Shown in pieces: positions 1 through 9,215 of a stretch of 37,672 bases of DNA. Numbering within the stretch: the stretch's first letter is position 1; the number at the start of each line of letters is the position of its first letter. The notes under the pieces were generated by a model. The model made no database searches and had not been told where the DNA came from. It saw only the letters and a list, made by a program, of their open reading frames with translations. The stretch covers positions 1 through 37,672 of the forward strand of contig CAIMZP010000090.1 in the NCBI GenBank assembly GCA_903846025.1. The letters run 5' to 3'. The position numbers and the translations under genes were made by a program. This stretch comes from an uncultured beta proteobacterium. Its GTDB lineage: Bacteria; Pseudomonadota; Gammaproteobacteria; Burkholderiales; Burkholderiaceae.

Positions 1-1032
1 GCGATTACAGATGTATCTTAGGTAGCCTTTGAACATCGGCGCGTTCAATCCGAGCACTCCGCGAGGCATCGTATCTTCTGCATAACGGTACTCTAATTCA
101 ACCGCTTTTTCGAAGATTGATTTGATCTCATCTTTGAACGCGGAAGTCCATAACTGCGGGTTCTCCAGCTTAATTTGATTAATTAAATCAATGCCAAAAT
201 TACAGTGCATTGATTCATCGCGAAGGATGTATTGATACTGCTCTGCGGCACCCGTCATTTTGTTTTGACGACCCATTGCAAGTATTTGCGTAAAACCAAC
301 ATAAAAGAATAAACCTTCCATCACGCAGGCAAAAACAATCAGTGAACGAAGTAATGTTTGGTCGTTTTCTAACGTGCCAGTCTTAAATGTGGGATTGGTT
401 AGTACATCAATATAAGGAATCAAGAACTCATCTTTGGCGCGAATCGATTCAATCTCGTGATACGCATTGAAGATTTCACTTTGGTCTAACCCCAAAGATT
501 CCACAATATATTGATAAGCATGAGTATGAATAGCCTCTTCAAAAGCCTGGCGCAATAGATATTGGCGACATTCTGGAGCCGTAATATGGCGATAAGTACC
601 CAAGACAATATTATTTGCCGCCAAAGAATCGGCTGTAGTAAAGAAGCCGAGGTTGCGTTTAATAATTCGACGCTCGTCTTCCGTTAATCCATTTGGATCT
701 TTCCAAAGCGCGATATCGCGGTTCATATTGATCTCTTGCGGCATCCAATGATTTGCGCAGCCCGCTAAATACTTCTCCCAAGCCCACTTATATTTAAATG
801 GCACCAGCTGATTAACATCAGTCTTTGCATTAATCACACGCTTATCGGCTGCATTGACACGATGCACAGTACCACCTGACAAAGATGCCGTCTCCAATGG
901 TGCAGGTGCAGCAACTTGGGGTGCTATAGCAATCTGATCTGGCTGTTGACGCTGTATTTCCACTGCAACTGGTTGCGGTGCAACACCCAAATTCACTAGG
1001 GCTGGTGCAACTTCCTCTTCCCAATTCAACAT
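1..1032 (-). CDS. nrdB: Class Ia ribonucleotide reductase small (beta) subunit, partial at left edge
   Basis: NrdB carries the diiron-tyrosyl radical used by NrdA to reduce ribonucleoside diphosphates in the cytoplasm. The frame is open from the ATG at 1032 to base 1 (344 codons), so the C-terminus, including the peptide that docks on NrdA, is missing. Visible residues: the metal-ligand Asp in TADSLAANN, the Glu and His of EEAIHTHAY with the radical Tyr at its end, and the second Glu/His pair in RDESMH. The first ~70 residues are a Pro/Ala/Val-rich, low-similarity extension before the fold starts near [19 protein letters not shown] lies upstream of the ATG. It follows nrdA by 45 bp on the same strand, so the two are probably one operon driven from upstream of nrdA. 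Confidence 0.96.
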   Translation of the reverse strand, partial: MLNWEEEVAPALVNLGVAPQPVAVEIQRQQPDQIAIAPQVAAPAPLETASLSGGTVHRVNAADKRVINAKTDVNQLVPFKYKWAWEKYLAGCANHWMPQEINMNRDIALWKDPNGLTEDERRIIKRNLGFFTTADSLAANNIVLGTYRHITAPECRQYLLRQAFEEAIHTHAYQYIVESLGLDQSEIFNAYHEIESIRAKDEFLIPYIDVLTNPTFKTGTLENDQTLLRSLIVFACVMEGLFFYVGFTQILAMGRQNKMTGAAEQYQYILRDESMHCNFGIDLINQIKLENPQLWTSAFKDEIKSIFEKAVELEYRYAEDTMPRGVLGLNAPMFKGYLRYICNR

Positions 1033-1077
1033 AACTCTCTCCTCAATTCTTCAATTTTCAGTCAGTAAGCAAATAGC

Positions 1078-4050
1078 TTACTGACATGCTTCACATTCTT
1101 CAAAGCCAGCATCGCCAGGGCGCATTGTGCAAGCTGGTCCATCCAATTCTTGAGCTGCAACTGCAGCTGCATCAGTTCCATTAACTCCGCCACCACTAGA
1201 TACTGCATTCAACTGTCCACTAGTGACGGTAGATTTCTCAACGTGAGTTGCAGCCATTGTGCGGAGGTAATAAGTAGTTTTGAGACCACGTAACCATGCC
1301 AGCTTATAGGTATCGTCCAACTTCTTACCAGATGCACCACCCATATAAATATTGAGGGACTGGGCTTGGTCGATCCATTTCTGGCGACGAGAAGCAGCTT
1401 CAACTAGCCAACTTGGCTCCACTTCAAATGCTGTTGCATACAACTCCCGTAGATCCTGCGGAACGCGATCGATTTTTGATAAAGTGCCATCAAAGTACTT
1501 TAAGTCAGCAATCATGACTTCATCCCACAGGCCACGATCTTTCAAATCACGTACCAGGTACTCATTTACCACCGTAAATTCACCCGAAAGATTCGACTTC
1601 ACAAATAAATTCTGGAAAGTAGGCTCAATACAAGCAGACACACCAATAATATTTGAAATTGTTGCTGTTGGTGCGATCGCTACACAGTTGGAGTTACGCA
1701 TGCCATATTGCTTGATACGAGCACGCAAACCATCCCAATTCATGGTGGACGAACTATCCACTTCAAGGTAGCCACCGCGCTCTTCAGCTAAAAGACGCAC
1801 TGAGTCCTGCGGAAGAATTCCACGATCCCATAAAGATCCTTTGTAGGTGCTGTAAACACCACGCTCTTCAGCTAACTCGTTTGAAGCTTGATAAGCGTAG
1901 TAGCAAACTGCCTCCATCGAAGAGTCGGCAAATTTCACAGCTTCGTCACTAGCGTAAGGAATACGCTGCATATGCAAGCAATCTTGGAAGCCCATAATGC
2001 CCATACCCACTGGACGGTGTTTCAAATTCGAGTTACGCGCCTTAGCAACAGCGTAATAGTTAATATCAATCACGTTATCAAGCATGCGCATTGCAGTGCG
2101 CACGGTTTTTTGGAGCTTCTCATGATCCAAAATCATCTTGCCAGAAGCGTCCGTAGTCATGTGCGCAGTTAAGTTCACGGAACCTAAATTACAAACAGCG
2201 ATTTCGCTCTCGTTGGTGTTAAGGGTGATTTCAGTACATAAATTAGAGGAATGGACTACTCCAATGTGCTGTTGTGGACTGCGGATATTGCAAGGATCTT
2301 TAAAGGTAATCCATGGGTGACCTGTTTCAAACAGCATGCCCAGCATCTTGCGCCATAACTGTTGTGCTGGAATCCTGCGGAATGGTTTTAACTCACCACG
2401 ATCTGCTTTTTGCTCGTAAGCAACATAAGCCTCTTCAAATGCTTTGCCGTATTTATCATGCAAGTCGGGAGTATTAGATGGCGAGAACAAGGTCCACTCC
2501 CCACCTTCCATGACACGCTTCATAAATAGATCGGGGATCCAATTTGAGGTATTCATATCATGGGTACGACGACGATCATCACCTGTGTTCTTACGCAACT
2601 CTAAGAACTCTTCAATATCTAAGTGCCAAGTTTCCAGATAGGCGCAGACTGCGCCCTTACGCTTGCCGCCTTGATTTACTGCTACGGCAGTGTCATTCAC
2701 TACCTTTAAGAAGGGAACTACGCCTTGTGACTTGCCGTTAGTGCCTTTGATATGACTTCCCAAAGCGCGAACATTCGTCCAATCATTACCTAAGCCCCCT
2801 GCAAACTTAGATAACAAGGCGTTTTCTTTTAATGCCTCGTAAATACCATCAAGATCATCCGCAACCGTTGTTAAATAGCAGCTAGAGAGCTGTGGACGGG
2901 TAGTGGCCGAGTTGAACAGTGTTGGCGTACTGGACATGAAATCAAATGTGGAAAGAATTTCATAGAACTCAATAGCGCGACGCTCACGATCTAGCTCATT
3001 CAAAGATAGACCCATCGCAACTCGCATAAAGAATGCCTGTGGCATTTCAATGCGGCGGTCTTCAATGTGCAAGAAATAGCGGTCATACAGAGTCTGAAGG
3101 CCAAGATAGTTGAACTGCAAATCACGGCTCGCGTTTAAAGCTGCTGCTAATTTTGGCAAATCGAACTCGCGCATACGCGGATCTAACAGCTCTGCTGAAA
3201 TACCTTCGTTAATGTATTTTGCAAAATACGTGCTGTACTCAGCCTGCATATCGCCTTGTAATACTTCGTGACCTAAAATTTCTTTACGGATAACGTGCAT
3301 CAAAATTCGTGCCGTTACTTGGCTATACGCCGGATCTTTTTCAATTAAGGTACGTGAAGCCAAAATAGCAGAGTCATATACCTGAGCCATTGGCACGCCA
3401 TCATATAAATTCTTGATAGTCTCGGTAATGATGGGTGTAGCGTCAATGTGATTACCTAGGCCTTCACAAGCTGCTTCAAGTACAGTGCGTAAAGCAGCCA
3501 TGTCCAACCACTTTTCGACGCCGTTATCGTCTACCTTAATGCCAGACTCACCAGCCTGAGTAGCGGTTTGAGTTTCTTGGCCGCTTACTTGTAGAGCGGC
3601 GCGTTCTTGATTGCGCTTTTCGCGGTAAAGCACATAGGAGCGGGCAACGTTGTGCTCACCACTGCGCATTAAGGCCAACTCGACTTGGTCTTGGATATCT
3701 TCAATATGAAAAGTACCGCCATTAGGGCGGCTGCGCAACAAAGCACGGACCACAGCGTGGGTTAATTGCTCAACTTGTTCGCGAACGCGGGCCGAAGCAG
3801 CACCTTGACCACCATTGACTGCCAAAAACGCCTTGGTTACCGCAATGGCAATTTTAGATGGTTCAAATGCCACTACTGAACCATTGCGTCGGATAATTTT
3901 GTAATCAGACAATTGGGTTGCTTGAGATCCTCCAACTCCTCCAGCAATAAAGCTAGCCGAAGGATTTTGGCTTAAGGCCCCGGTAGGGTTCAATCCTGGA
4001 TTTTCTGCTCCAGAAGATTGGCTTGCATTCTGGGGGTTGGCGTATGTCAT
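1078..4050 (-). CDS. nrdA: Class Ia ribonucleoside-diphosphate reductase large (alpha) subunit
   Basis: Catalytic subunit making deoxyribonucleotides; 990 residues, longer than the ~760 of E. coli NrdA. A Ser/Asn/Gly-rich N-terminus of ~48 residues precedes an ATP-cone (about 50-155, starting DYKIIRRNG), then a region resembling a second, degenerate cone (~180-260). The catalytic 10-stranded barrel contains the redox cysteines (SSCYL and VCNLGSVNL), the active-site NLCTEI (Asn, thiyl Cys, Glu) and the radical-transfer tyrosines in TTYYLRT. The C-terminal CEACQ supplies the cysteine pair that is reduced by thioredoxin or glutaredoxin. The start is supported by AGGAG eight bases upstream. Two NrdR-type boxes precede the gene, consistent with dATP/ATP-sensed repression. 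Confidence 0.98.
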   Translation of the reverse strand: MTYANPQNASQSSGAENPGLNPTGALSQNPSASFIAGGVGGSQATQLSDYKIIRRNGSVVAFEPSKIAIAVTKAFLAVNGGQGAASARVREQVEQLTHAVVRALLRSRPNGGTFHIEDIQDQVELALMRSGEHNVARSYVLYREKRNQERAALQVSGQETQTATQAGESGIKVDDNGVEKWLDMAALRTVLEAACEGLGNHIDATPIITETIKNLYDGVPMAQVYDSAILASRTLIEKDPAYSQVTARILMHVIRKEILGHEVLQGDMQAEYSTYFAKYINEGISAELLDPRMREFDLPKLAAALNASRDLQFNYLGLQTLYDRYFLHIEDRRIEMPQAFFMRVAMGLSLNELDRERRAIEFYEILSTFDFMSSTPTLFNSATTRPQLSSCYLTTVADDLDGIYEALKENALLSKFAGGLGNDWTNVRALGSHIKGTNGKSQGVVPFLKVVNDTAVAVNQGGKRKGAVCAYLETWHLDIEEFLELRKNTGDDRRRTHDMNTSNWIPDLFMKRVMEGGEWTLFSPSNTPDLHDKYGKAFEEAYVAYEQKADRGELKPFRRIPAQQLWRKMLGMLFETGHPWITFKDPCNIRSPQQHIGVVHSSNLCTEITLNTNESEIAVCNLGSVNLTAHMTTDASGKMILDHEKLQKTVRTAMRMLDNVIDINYYAVAKARNSNLKHRPVGMGIMGFQDCLHMQRIPYASDEAVKFADSSMEAVCYYAYQASNELAEERGVYSTYKGSLWDRGILPQDSVRLLAEERGGYLEVDSSSTMNWDGLRARIKQYGMRNSNCVAIAPTATISNIIGVSACIEPTFQNLFVKSNLSGEFTVVNEYLVRDLKDRGLWDEVMIADLKYFDGTLSKIDRVPQDLRELYATAFEVEPSWLVEAASRRQKWIDQAQSLNIYMGGASGKKLDDTYKLAWLRGLKTTYYLRTMAATHVEKSTVTSGQLNAVSSGGGVNGTDAAAVAAQELDGPACTMRPGDAGFEECEACQ

Positions 4051-4120
4051 CTTGCTCCTGCTTATATTTAGTTATTTATATAAAAATCGTTAAAAAACAA
4101 TGGGGTATTGCTTAATTAAA

Positions 4121-4136
4121 ACACTACATCTAGTGC
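4121..4136. promoter_or_regulatory. NrdR box 1 (putative)
   Basis: ACACTACATCTAGTGC agrees with the NrdR-box consensus ACACTATATATAGTGT at 13 of 16 positions and is nearly palindromic. It lies about 70-85 bp upstream of the nrdA start, where NrdR repressor sites are expected. Assigned by eye from the known consensus. Confidence 0.7.
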
Positions 4137-4151
4137 ATTGAAGTTCATTTG

Positions 4152-4167
4152 GTACTAAGTATAGGGA
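4152..4167. promoter_or_regulatory. NrdR box 2 (putative)
   Basis: GTACTAAGTATAGGGA keeps the CTA-N2-TATAG core and matches the NrdR consensus at about 10 of 16 positions. Its start is 31 bp from that of box 1, three helical turns, which is the characteristic spacing of paired NrdR boxes. The spacing raises confidence in both sites. Confidence 0.62.
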
Positions 4168-4259
4168 ATTATTCTCATTTTGGTAAGATATTTCTCGCTA
4201 ATTTTTATTAGTATTTTTCCGTATTTTTTGAACAAATCAGGGTGCATTTTGGTGCGTAA

Positions 4260-4290
4260 TTCTTACCCTTAAATAACTAAAGGGTAAGAA
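4260..4290. repeat. Perfect 11-bp inverted repeat downstream of the ampD-fusion gene
   Basis: TTCTTACCCTT (4260-4270) and AAGGGTAAGAA (4280-4290) are exact reverse complements around a 9-base AT-rich loop. It lies 35 bases past the end of the minus-strand amidase gene and upstream of the nrdA promoter region. The stem is short of G/C and no long T-run follows on either strand, so it could be a weak terminator or a protein-binding site. Confidence 0.4.
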
Positions 4291-4324
4291 AGTAAGCTTG
4301 TGCTCACATACTAAAATTACGCTC

Positions 4325-5140
4325 TTAGCGAGAATTCAGTCCATATGGGAATTTGCTCAAGGCAACCCCACTTTTTGCCTGAAATTTTCCCCAATCAAAT
4401 TGAACACCGGGGTCAGTTTTTCTATTGGGGGAAATATCGCTATGTCCAGCAAATTGGATCTTAGGGTAAACAGTCTGCAGTGCTTGACTTAGACGCATCA
4501 ATACTTGGTACTGAATTTCTTCAAATAGACTCTCTCCATCCCCCTCCAGCTCAATTCCAATCGAAAAATCATTACAGCCAGTCCTGCCTAGAAAGGAAGA
4601 CAGCCCTGCATGCCAGGCCTTTTTTTGGGTGGAAACAAATTGAATGAGCTCACCCTGACGGGAAATGAGGAAATGACTCGAAACCTTCTGATCTGCAATT
4701 TCAGCAAAATAGGGATGCAAAGAAGGATCGAGTTTATTTTGGAAAAAATCTATCAGAAAATGAGTACAGGATTGATTTTTAAAGCCCCCGGGAGGCAGAC
4801 TGATGTGATGAATCACAGCCAAGTCAGGTGACACGCCTCCGGGACGTTGATCTTGATTGGGTGACAGGCGCCAATGGGCATAGCCAATCCAGCCCTGGTC
4901 ATCCAAAAGAGTTGTGTGCTCATTTGAGCAATAAAAACGGTCCTCTCTTTTGATGGCTTCAGATTTTGGCAAATGCACCTGACAATATTGACACTGAACG
5001 ATAGCCTGTGGCTCTGAAATCTTGGCCTGTTGGACTTTTTTCTTAGTAGCTTGCTCTGCATTAAGCTTCGCCTGCTTCTTTCCCTTAAGCCAGAAATAAA
5101 ATAGGGTTGCGCCTACCAACAAAAAAAGCCACTTCATCAA
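4325..5140 (-). CDS. ampD: PP0621-like zinc-ribbon membrane anchor fused to AmpD (1,6-anhydro-MurNAc-L-Ala amidase)
   Basis: The C-terminal ~190 residues are a complete AmpD, which removes the peptide from anhydro-muropeptides in peptidoglycan recycling. It has VIHHISLPPG with the first zinc His, IGIELEG with the catalytic Glu, and GHSDISPNRKTDPG with the His, Lys and Asp of the active site. Residues 1-80 are unusual for AmpD: a transmembrane helix (~3-18), a basic linker, then C50-x2-C53-x17-C71-x3-H75, a zinc ribbon matching the small PP0621-type membrane proteins as I recall them. One uninterrupted frame carries both. The 271-residue length exceeds normal AmpD (~185). It is 4 bp downstream of the CcsA-like gene, so co-transcribed. 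An internal TTG near codon 80 could also give a free cytoplasmic AmpD. The amidase assignment is firm; the anchor family is less certain. Confidence 0.9.
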   Translation of the reverse strand: MMKWLFLLVGATLFYFWLKGKKQAKLNAEQATKKKVQQAKISEPQAIVQCQYCQVHLPKSEAIKREDRFYCSNEHTTLLDDQGWIGYAHWRLSPNQDQRPGGVSPDLAVIHHISLPPGGFKNQSCTHFLIDFFQNKLDPSLHPYFAEIADQKVSSHFLISRQGELIQFVSTQKKAWHAGLSSFLGRTGCNDFSIGIELEGDGESLFEEIQYQVLMRLSQALQTVYPKIQFAGHSDISPNRKTDPGVQFDWGKFQAKSGVALSKFPYGLNSR

Positions 5141-5144
5141 AATC

Positions 5145-5993
5145 TCATGTCCTCTGAAGAATGACTTCTACGACAAAGCGACTACCTACGTAGGCGAGCA
5201 ACAAAGCAGTGTAAGCACTCAGCACCCAACGAAGGGCGGCTCGACCACGAAGACCCACCCGCCAGCGCGCTACCAATAAACCCGCAAACAAACACCACGA
5301 AAGAAGTGCAAAGATAGTTTTGTGATCAAAGACCAATGGTTTACCAAATAGGGCTTGGGAAAATAGTAGGCCTGAAAATACAGTCAAACTTAATAGCCCA
5401 AAGCCAACATAAAGTAAGTTAAATAGGAGGCTTTCCATCGTCATCAAAGGTGGCAACTCCTCAAGCCAGTGGGCCGCCCGACTATTGGGAATAATGGCTA
5501 ATTGGCGATGCAAGGCGCGATCTTGCAAACTCATCAACATCGCATGCATTGCGGCTAAACTGAGCAAGCCAACAGAAATAGTGGCTACGATGAAGTGCCC
5601 TTTAAACCAAGGATCGGATACGGCTTTGGGAGAAATCAATACCCCAGGAAATAGGGCAGGCAAAGCAGCGAAAATCATCGCAAAAAATAAGGACAACCAG
5701 CGCAAACTCGAGATAGGTAAGAACCAAGACTGAAACCAGTAAAAAGCGAGCCCAACCCAAGCAATTAAAGAAAGATCTTGAGCAAAACCAAATACAAAGC
5801 CCTGTGGTGTAAAGACCGAGTCATGCAAAGCTACGCCATGGATCAATAAAACAAAGAAAATAGCTGCCTGTACGAGTGCAGTAAATAGCGAAGTCTCCAG
5901 TTTGGCCTTGGGTTTAAGGCTTAAAACCAGCAAAAGCAGCAAATAAAGAGTGGATGGGAGCCATCCGTAACTTGAGTAACCTAAAATATCCAT
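5145..5993 (-). CDS. CcsA/YpjD-family inner-membrane protein (cytochrome c assembly-like)
   Basis: An integral membrane protein of 282 residues with about eight hydrophobic helices spread along its length. The C-terminal half (HFIVATISVGLLSLAAMHA through GKPLVFDHKTIFALLSW) resembles the CcsA/HemX-like domain of YpjD proteins, including the conserved histidines in helix regions. Members of this family are annotated as cytochrome c assembly or heme-handling proteins, but YpjD itself has no firmly proven function. The gene diverges from ffh with only 20 bp between the two start codons, and leads the amidase gene. This pairing with ffh is typical of Burkholderiales. Confidence 0.85.
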   Translation of the reverse strand: MDILGYSSYGWLPSTLYLLLLLVLSLKPKAKLETSLFTALVQAAIFFVLLIHGVALHDSVFTPQGFVFGFAQDLSLIAWVGLAFYWFQSWFLPISSLRWLSLFFAMIFAALPALFPGVLISPKAVSDPWFKGHFIVATISVGLLSLAAMHAMLMSLQDRALHRQLAIIPNSRAAHWLEELPPLMTMESLLFNLLYVGFGLLSLTVFSGLLFSQALFGKPLVFDHKTIFALLSWCLFAGLLVARWRVGLRGRAALRWVLSAYTALLLAYVGSRFVVEVILQRT

Positions 5994-6013
5994 CTGGAAA
6001 GTCTAATCGATAA

Positions 6014-7396
6014 ATGCTAGAAAACCTCACCGACCGTCTATCTCGTGTTGTTAAAACCATGCGGGGTCAAGCCCGCCTGACTGAGAGCAACACCACTGAA
6101 ATGTTGCGAGAGATCCGCTTAGCCTTACTGGAGGCGGACGTTGCGCTTCCCGTAGTTAAATCTTTGCTTGAGCAAGTTAAATTTAAGGCTCTTGGTGAAG
6201 ACGTGGTTGGCAGCCTCAGTCCTGGACAAGCGCTGGTCGGAGTAGTTCAACGCGAACTGGCCCAAGTGATGCGAGGTGATGTCGGGCAAAGTGGTGAGCT
6301 TAATCTGGCCACTCAACCACCAGCAGTCATTTTGATGGCAGGACTTCAAGGGGCAGGAAAAACCACCTCTGTCGGAAAGTTAGCTAAATTCCTTCAAGAA
6401 AAAAAGAAAAAGAAGGTACTCACAGTTTCTTGTGACATTTACCGCCCCGCCGCTATTGAACAGCTAGAAACGGTCACCAAACAAGTTGGGGCTGAGTTTT
6501 TTCCCAGCAATATCAATCAAAAGCCAAGTGATATTGCTACTGCCGCATTAGATTGGGCTCGCCGTCATTATTTTGATGTTGTCATTGTCGATACAGCGGG
6601 ACGCCTTGGTATTGATGAGGCGATGATGCAAGAAATTAAACTCTTGCATGAGAGTCTCAATCCGATAGAAACTTTATTTGTCGTTGACGCAATGCTCGGC
6701 CAGGATGCCGTCAATACTGCCAAAGCTTTCCATGAGGCCCTCCCCTTAACTGGCGTCATCCTCACTAAGCTTGATGGTGATTCCCGCGGTGGTGCAGCAC
6801 TATCAGTGCGTCAGATCACTGGTGTACCACTGAAGTTTATCGGCGTAGCTGAGAAGATGGATGGCCTTGAAGCATTTGATGCTGATCGCATGGCTAGCCG
6901 TATTTTAGGCATGGGCGATATTCTGGCTCTAGTAGAACAAGCCCATCAAAACGTAGACATTGCCAAAGCCGAAAAGTTAGCAAACAAGATTTCCAAGGGA
7001 GGGTTTGATCTCGGTGATTTCAGGGATCAACTTTCACAGATGCAACAAATGGGCGGCATGGCTAGCCTGATGGATAAATTGCCTAGCCATATGGCTCAAG
7101 CTGCCTCCAAAACAAATCTCAGTGCAGCCGATAAACAAACTAAGCGGATGCGCGGCATTATTGACAGCATGACCCCTCAAGAGCGGAGAAAGCCTGAGCT
7201 ATTAAAAGCCACTCGTAAGCGCCGCATCGCAGCGGGCGCTGGAGTGCAAGTACAAGAAGTCAACCGCCTCTTGGCTCAGTTTGATCAAATGCAAACAATG
7301 ATGAAGCAGTTTAAAGGCGGCAAGATGGCGCGCACCATGGCCACGATGGCCGCAAAAGGTGCAGCCAAAGGCCTTGGTGGTTTATTTAAAAAATAA
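6014..7396 (+). CDS. ffh: Signal recognition particle protein Ffh
   Basis: The GTPase that binds signal sequences with 4.5S RNA and hands ribosomes to FtsY at the membrane. It is 460 residues, normal for Ffh. Order: N domain (1-~90), G domain (~95-295) with GLQGAGKTT (P-loop), DTAGRLG (G3) and TKLDGDSRGG (G4/G5 region), then a Met-rich M domain (~320-445) with MQQMGGMASLMDK and MRGIIDSMTPQERR. The basic C-terminus ends in repeated KG. It converges on proS, with 28 bp between the two stops. Confidence 0.98.
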   Translation: MLENLTDRLSRVVKTMRGQARLTESNTTEMLREIRLALLEADVALPVVKSLLEQVKFKALGEDVVGSLSPGQALVGVVQRELAQVMRGDVGQSGELNLATQPPAVILMAGLQGAGKTTSVGKLAKFLQEKKKKKVLTVSCDIYRPAAIEQLETVTKQVGAEFFPSNINQKPSDIATAALDWARRHYFDVVIVDTAGRLGIDEAMMQEIKLLHESLNPIETLFVVDAMLGQDAVNTAKAFHEALPLTGVILTKLDGDSRGGAALSVRQITGVPLKFIGVAEKMDGLEAFDADRMASRILGMGDILALVEQAHQNVDIAKAEKLANKISKGGFDLGDFRDQLSQMQQMGGMASLMDKLPSHMAQAASKTNLSAADKQTKRMRGIIDSMTPQERRKPELLKATRKRRIAAGAGVQVQEVNRLLAQFDQMQTMMKQFKGGKMARTMATMAAKGAAKGLGGLFKK

Positions 7397-7424
7397 GTCC
7401 AATAATAGCCAAAGACTGGGGTGG

Positions 7425-9167
7425 CTAAGCAATTAACTGCTTAGCTGCTTGCACCTCAGTAATGACCTTCTCTTTTATCAGAGCCAGTGGAATATTTTGC
7501 GACTCAGCATCAGTACGCCCCTTAAATTCTACTAGAGCGTCAGCTAGACCCCGATCACCTATCACCACGCGAAACGGTGCGCCTATGAGCTCCCAGTCAG
7601 CAAACATCACGCCCGGACGCTCACCCCGATCATCAAGCACCACATCAACACCTGCGGCAACTAATTCCTCATGCAATCGATCAGCGGCATCTTTTACTAA
7701 TTCAGATTTATCGTAGTTCATTGGACAAATCACCACTTCAAATGGTGCCATTGAGATTGGCCAAATAATGCCGCGTTCATCGTGGCCCTGTTCAATTGCA
7801 GCACCGAGTAAACGGGTTACGCCAATACCATAGCAACCCATAACCATTGGCTGCGACTTTCCTTGCTGGTCAAGATAAGTGCAACCCATAGCCTTTGAAT
7901 AACTTGTACCCAATTGGAATACATGCCCAACCTCAATGCCCCGGCATATATCAACAATCCCCTTGCCATCTGGCGAAGGATCGCCAGCAACCGCATTACG
8001 CAAATCCATCACCAATGGCTCAGGCAAATCACGCCCCCAATTCACACCCTTTAAATGATGGCCAGCTTCATTGGCGCCACAAATAAAGTCAGCCATATTG
8101 GCAACCGTACGATCGGCCACCACAGTGACATCAGCACTGATACCCACAGGTCCCAAGTACCCTGCAGGCGCATTACATGCTTGCTGGATTTCAACTTCAG
8201 TTGCAAAGCGGGACTCTGCCAGTCCAGGGATCTTAGTGGCCTTAATCTCATTTAACTCATGATCGCCTCGCACTAACAACATGAATAATTTTGCCGGGCC
8301 TTTTACTTGATCAGCAGCAAATAGCAATGACTTAACGGTACATTCGAGCGGAAGGTTTAAGAACTTCGCAACATCTGCACAATGAATTTGATCTGGGGTT
8401 GCTACTTTTTGAAGTGCTTGACTAGCCCCAATGCGAGAGGCAATTAAAGCAAGTGATTCGGCAGCCTCTAGATTGGCTGCGTAATCAGAACTTGGACAAT
8501 AGACAATGGCGTCCTCTCCAGTATCTGCAATCACATGAAACTCTTGACTACCCGAGCCACCAATTGCGCCGTTATCAGCAGTCACCGCACGGAACTGCAA
8601 ACCCATCCGTTGAAAGATCCGAGTATAGGCGTCAAACATCGTTTGATAGGACTTTTTGAGCCCCTCAGTATCGCGATCGAACGAGTAAGCATCCTTCATA
8701 ATGAACTCACGACCGCGCATGATGCCAAAACGTGGGCGACGCTCATCACGGAATTTTGTCTGAATTTGGTAAAAGTTCACCGGTAATTGTTTGTAACTTT
8801 TGATCTCATTGCGAGCTAAATCAGTCACTACCTCTTCAGAGGTAGGTTGAATCAAAAAGTCGCGATCATGCCGATCTTTAATGCGAAGTAGCTCTGGCCC
8901 CATTTTTTCCCAGCGGCCCGTCTCTTGCCACAGCTCAGCAGGCTGAATCATCGGCATCAGTAGCTCAATTGCGCCAGCGCGATTCATTTCCTCCCGAACG
9001 ATATTCTCAACCTTTCGAATAACTTTCAAACCCAAAGGCAAATAGTTGTATATGCCCGCACTGAGTTTGCGAATTAACCCCGCACGAACCATGAGTTTGT
9101 GCGAAACCACCTCAGCGTCGGAAGGGGCTTCTTTTAGTGTGGCGAGAAATGACTGTGATGCTTTCAT
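7425..9167 (-). CDS. proS: Prolyl-tRNA synthetase (bacterial type with INS editing domain)
   Basis: Charges tRNA-Pro with proline. It is 580 residues, standard for the bacterial form. Class II motif 2 is seen in [17 protein letters not shown]. The region ~225-390 is the YbaK-like INS editing domain that clears Ala-tRNA-Pro ([14 protein letters not shown], then [14 protein letters not shown]). Motif 3 follows in [14 protein letters not shown], then an anticodon-binding domain ([13 protein letters not shown] onward). It diverges from rppH across 48 bp, the arrangement common in Burkholderiales. A tRNA-Pro gene lies in the same window at 14092. Confidence 0.98.
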   Translation of the reverse strand: MKASQSFLATLKEAPSDAEVVSHKLMVRAGLIRKLSAGIYNYLPLGLKVIRKVENIVREEMNRAGAIELLMPMIQPAELWQETGRWEKMGPELLRIKDRHDRDFLIQPTSEEVVTDLARNEIKSYKQLPVNFYQIQTKFRDERRPRFGIMRGREFIMKDAYSFDRDTEGLKKSYQTMFDAYTRIFQRMGLQFRAVTADNGAIGGSGSQEFHVIADTGEDAIVYCPSSDYAANLEAAESLALIASRIGASQALQKVATPDQIHCADVAKFLNLPLECTVKSLLFAADQVKGPAKLFMLLVRGDHELNEIKATKIPGLAESRFATEVEIQQACNAPAGYLGPVGISADVTVVADRTVANMADFICGANEAGHHLKGVNWGRDLPEPLVMDLRNAVAGDPSPDGKGIVDICRGIEVGHVFQLGTSYSKAMGCTYLDQQGKSQPMVMGCYGIGVTRLLGAAIEQGHDERGIIWPISMAPFEVVICPMNYDKSELVKDAADRLHEELVAAGVDVVLDDRGERPGVMFADWELIGAPFRVVIGDRGLADALVEFKGRTDAESQNIPLALIKEKVITEVQAAKQLIA

Positions 9168-9215
9168 GGATGGATATAATCAAATCGTTGATTTTAATGG
9201 ATTTGAGGCGCCATC

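Noticed and set aside
1352..3572. Many short open frames on the plus strand opposite nrdA
   Set aside because: They lie wholly inside a certain 990-codon gene, have no ribosome-binding sites and no recognisable domains.
4060..4110. A precise sigma-70 promoter for nrdA
   Set aside because: The region is so AT-rich that several -10/-35 pairs fit; none can be chosen without transcript data.
7424..7447. GCTAAGCA/TGCTTAGC inverted repeat at the proS end as a terminator
   Set aside because: It is partly coding, with no T-run on either strand; probably chance.
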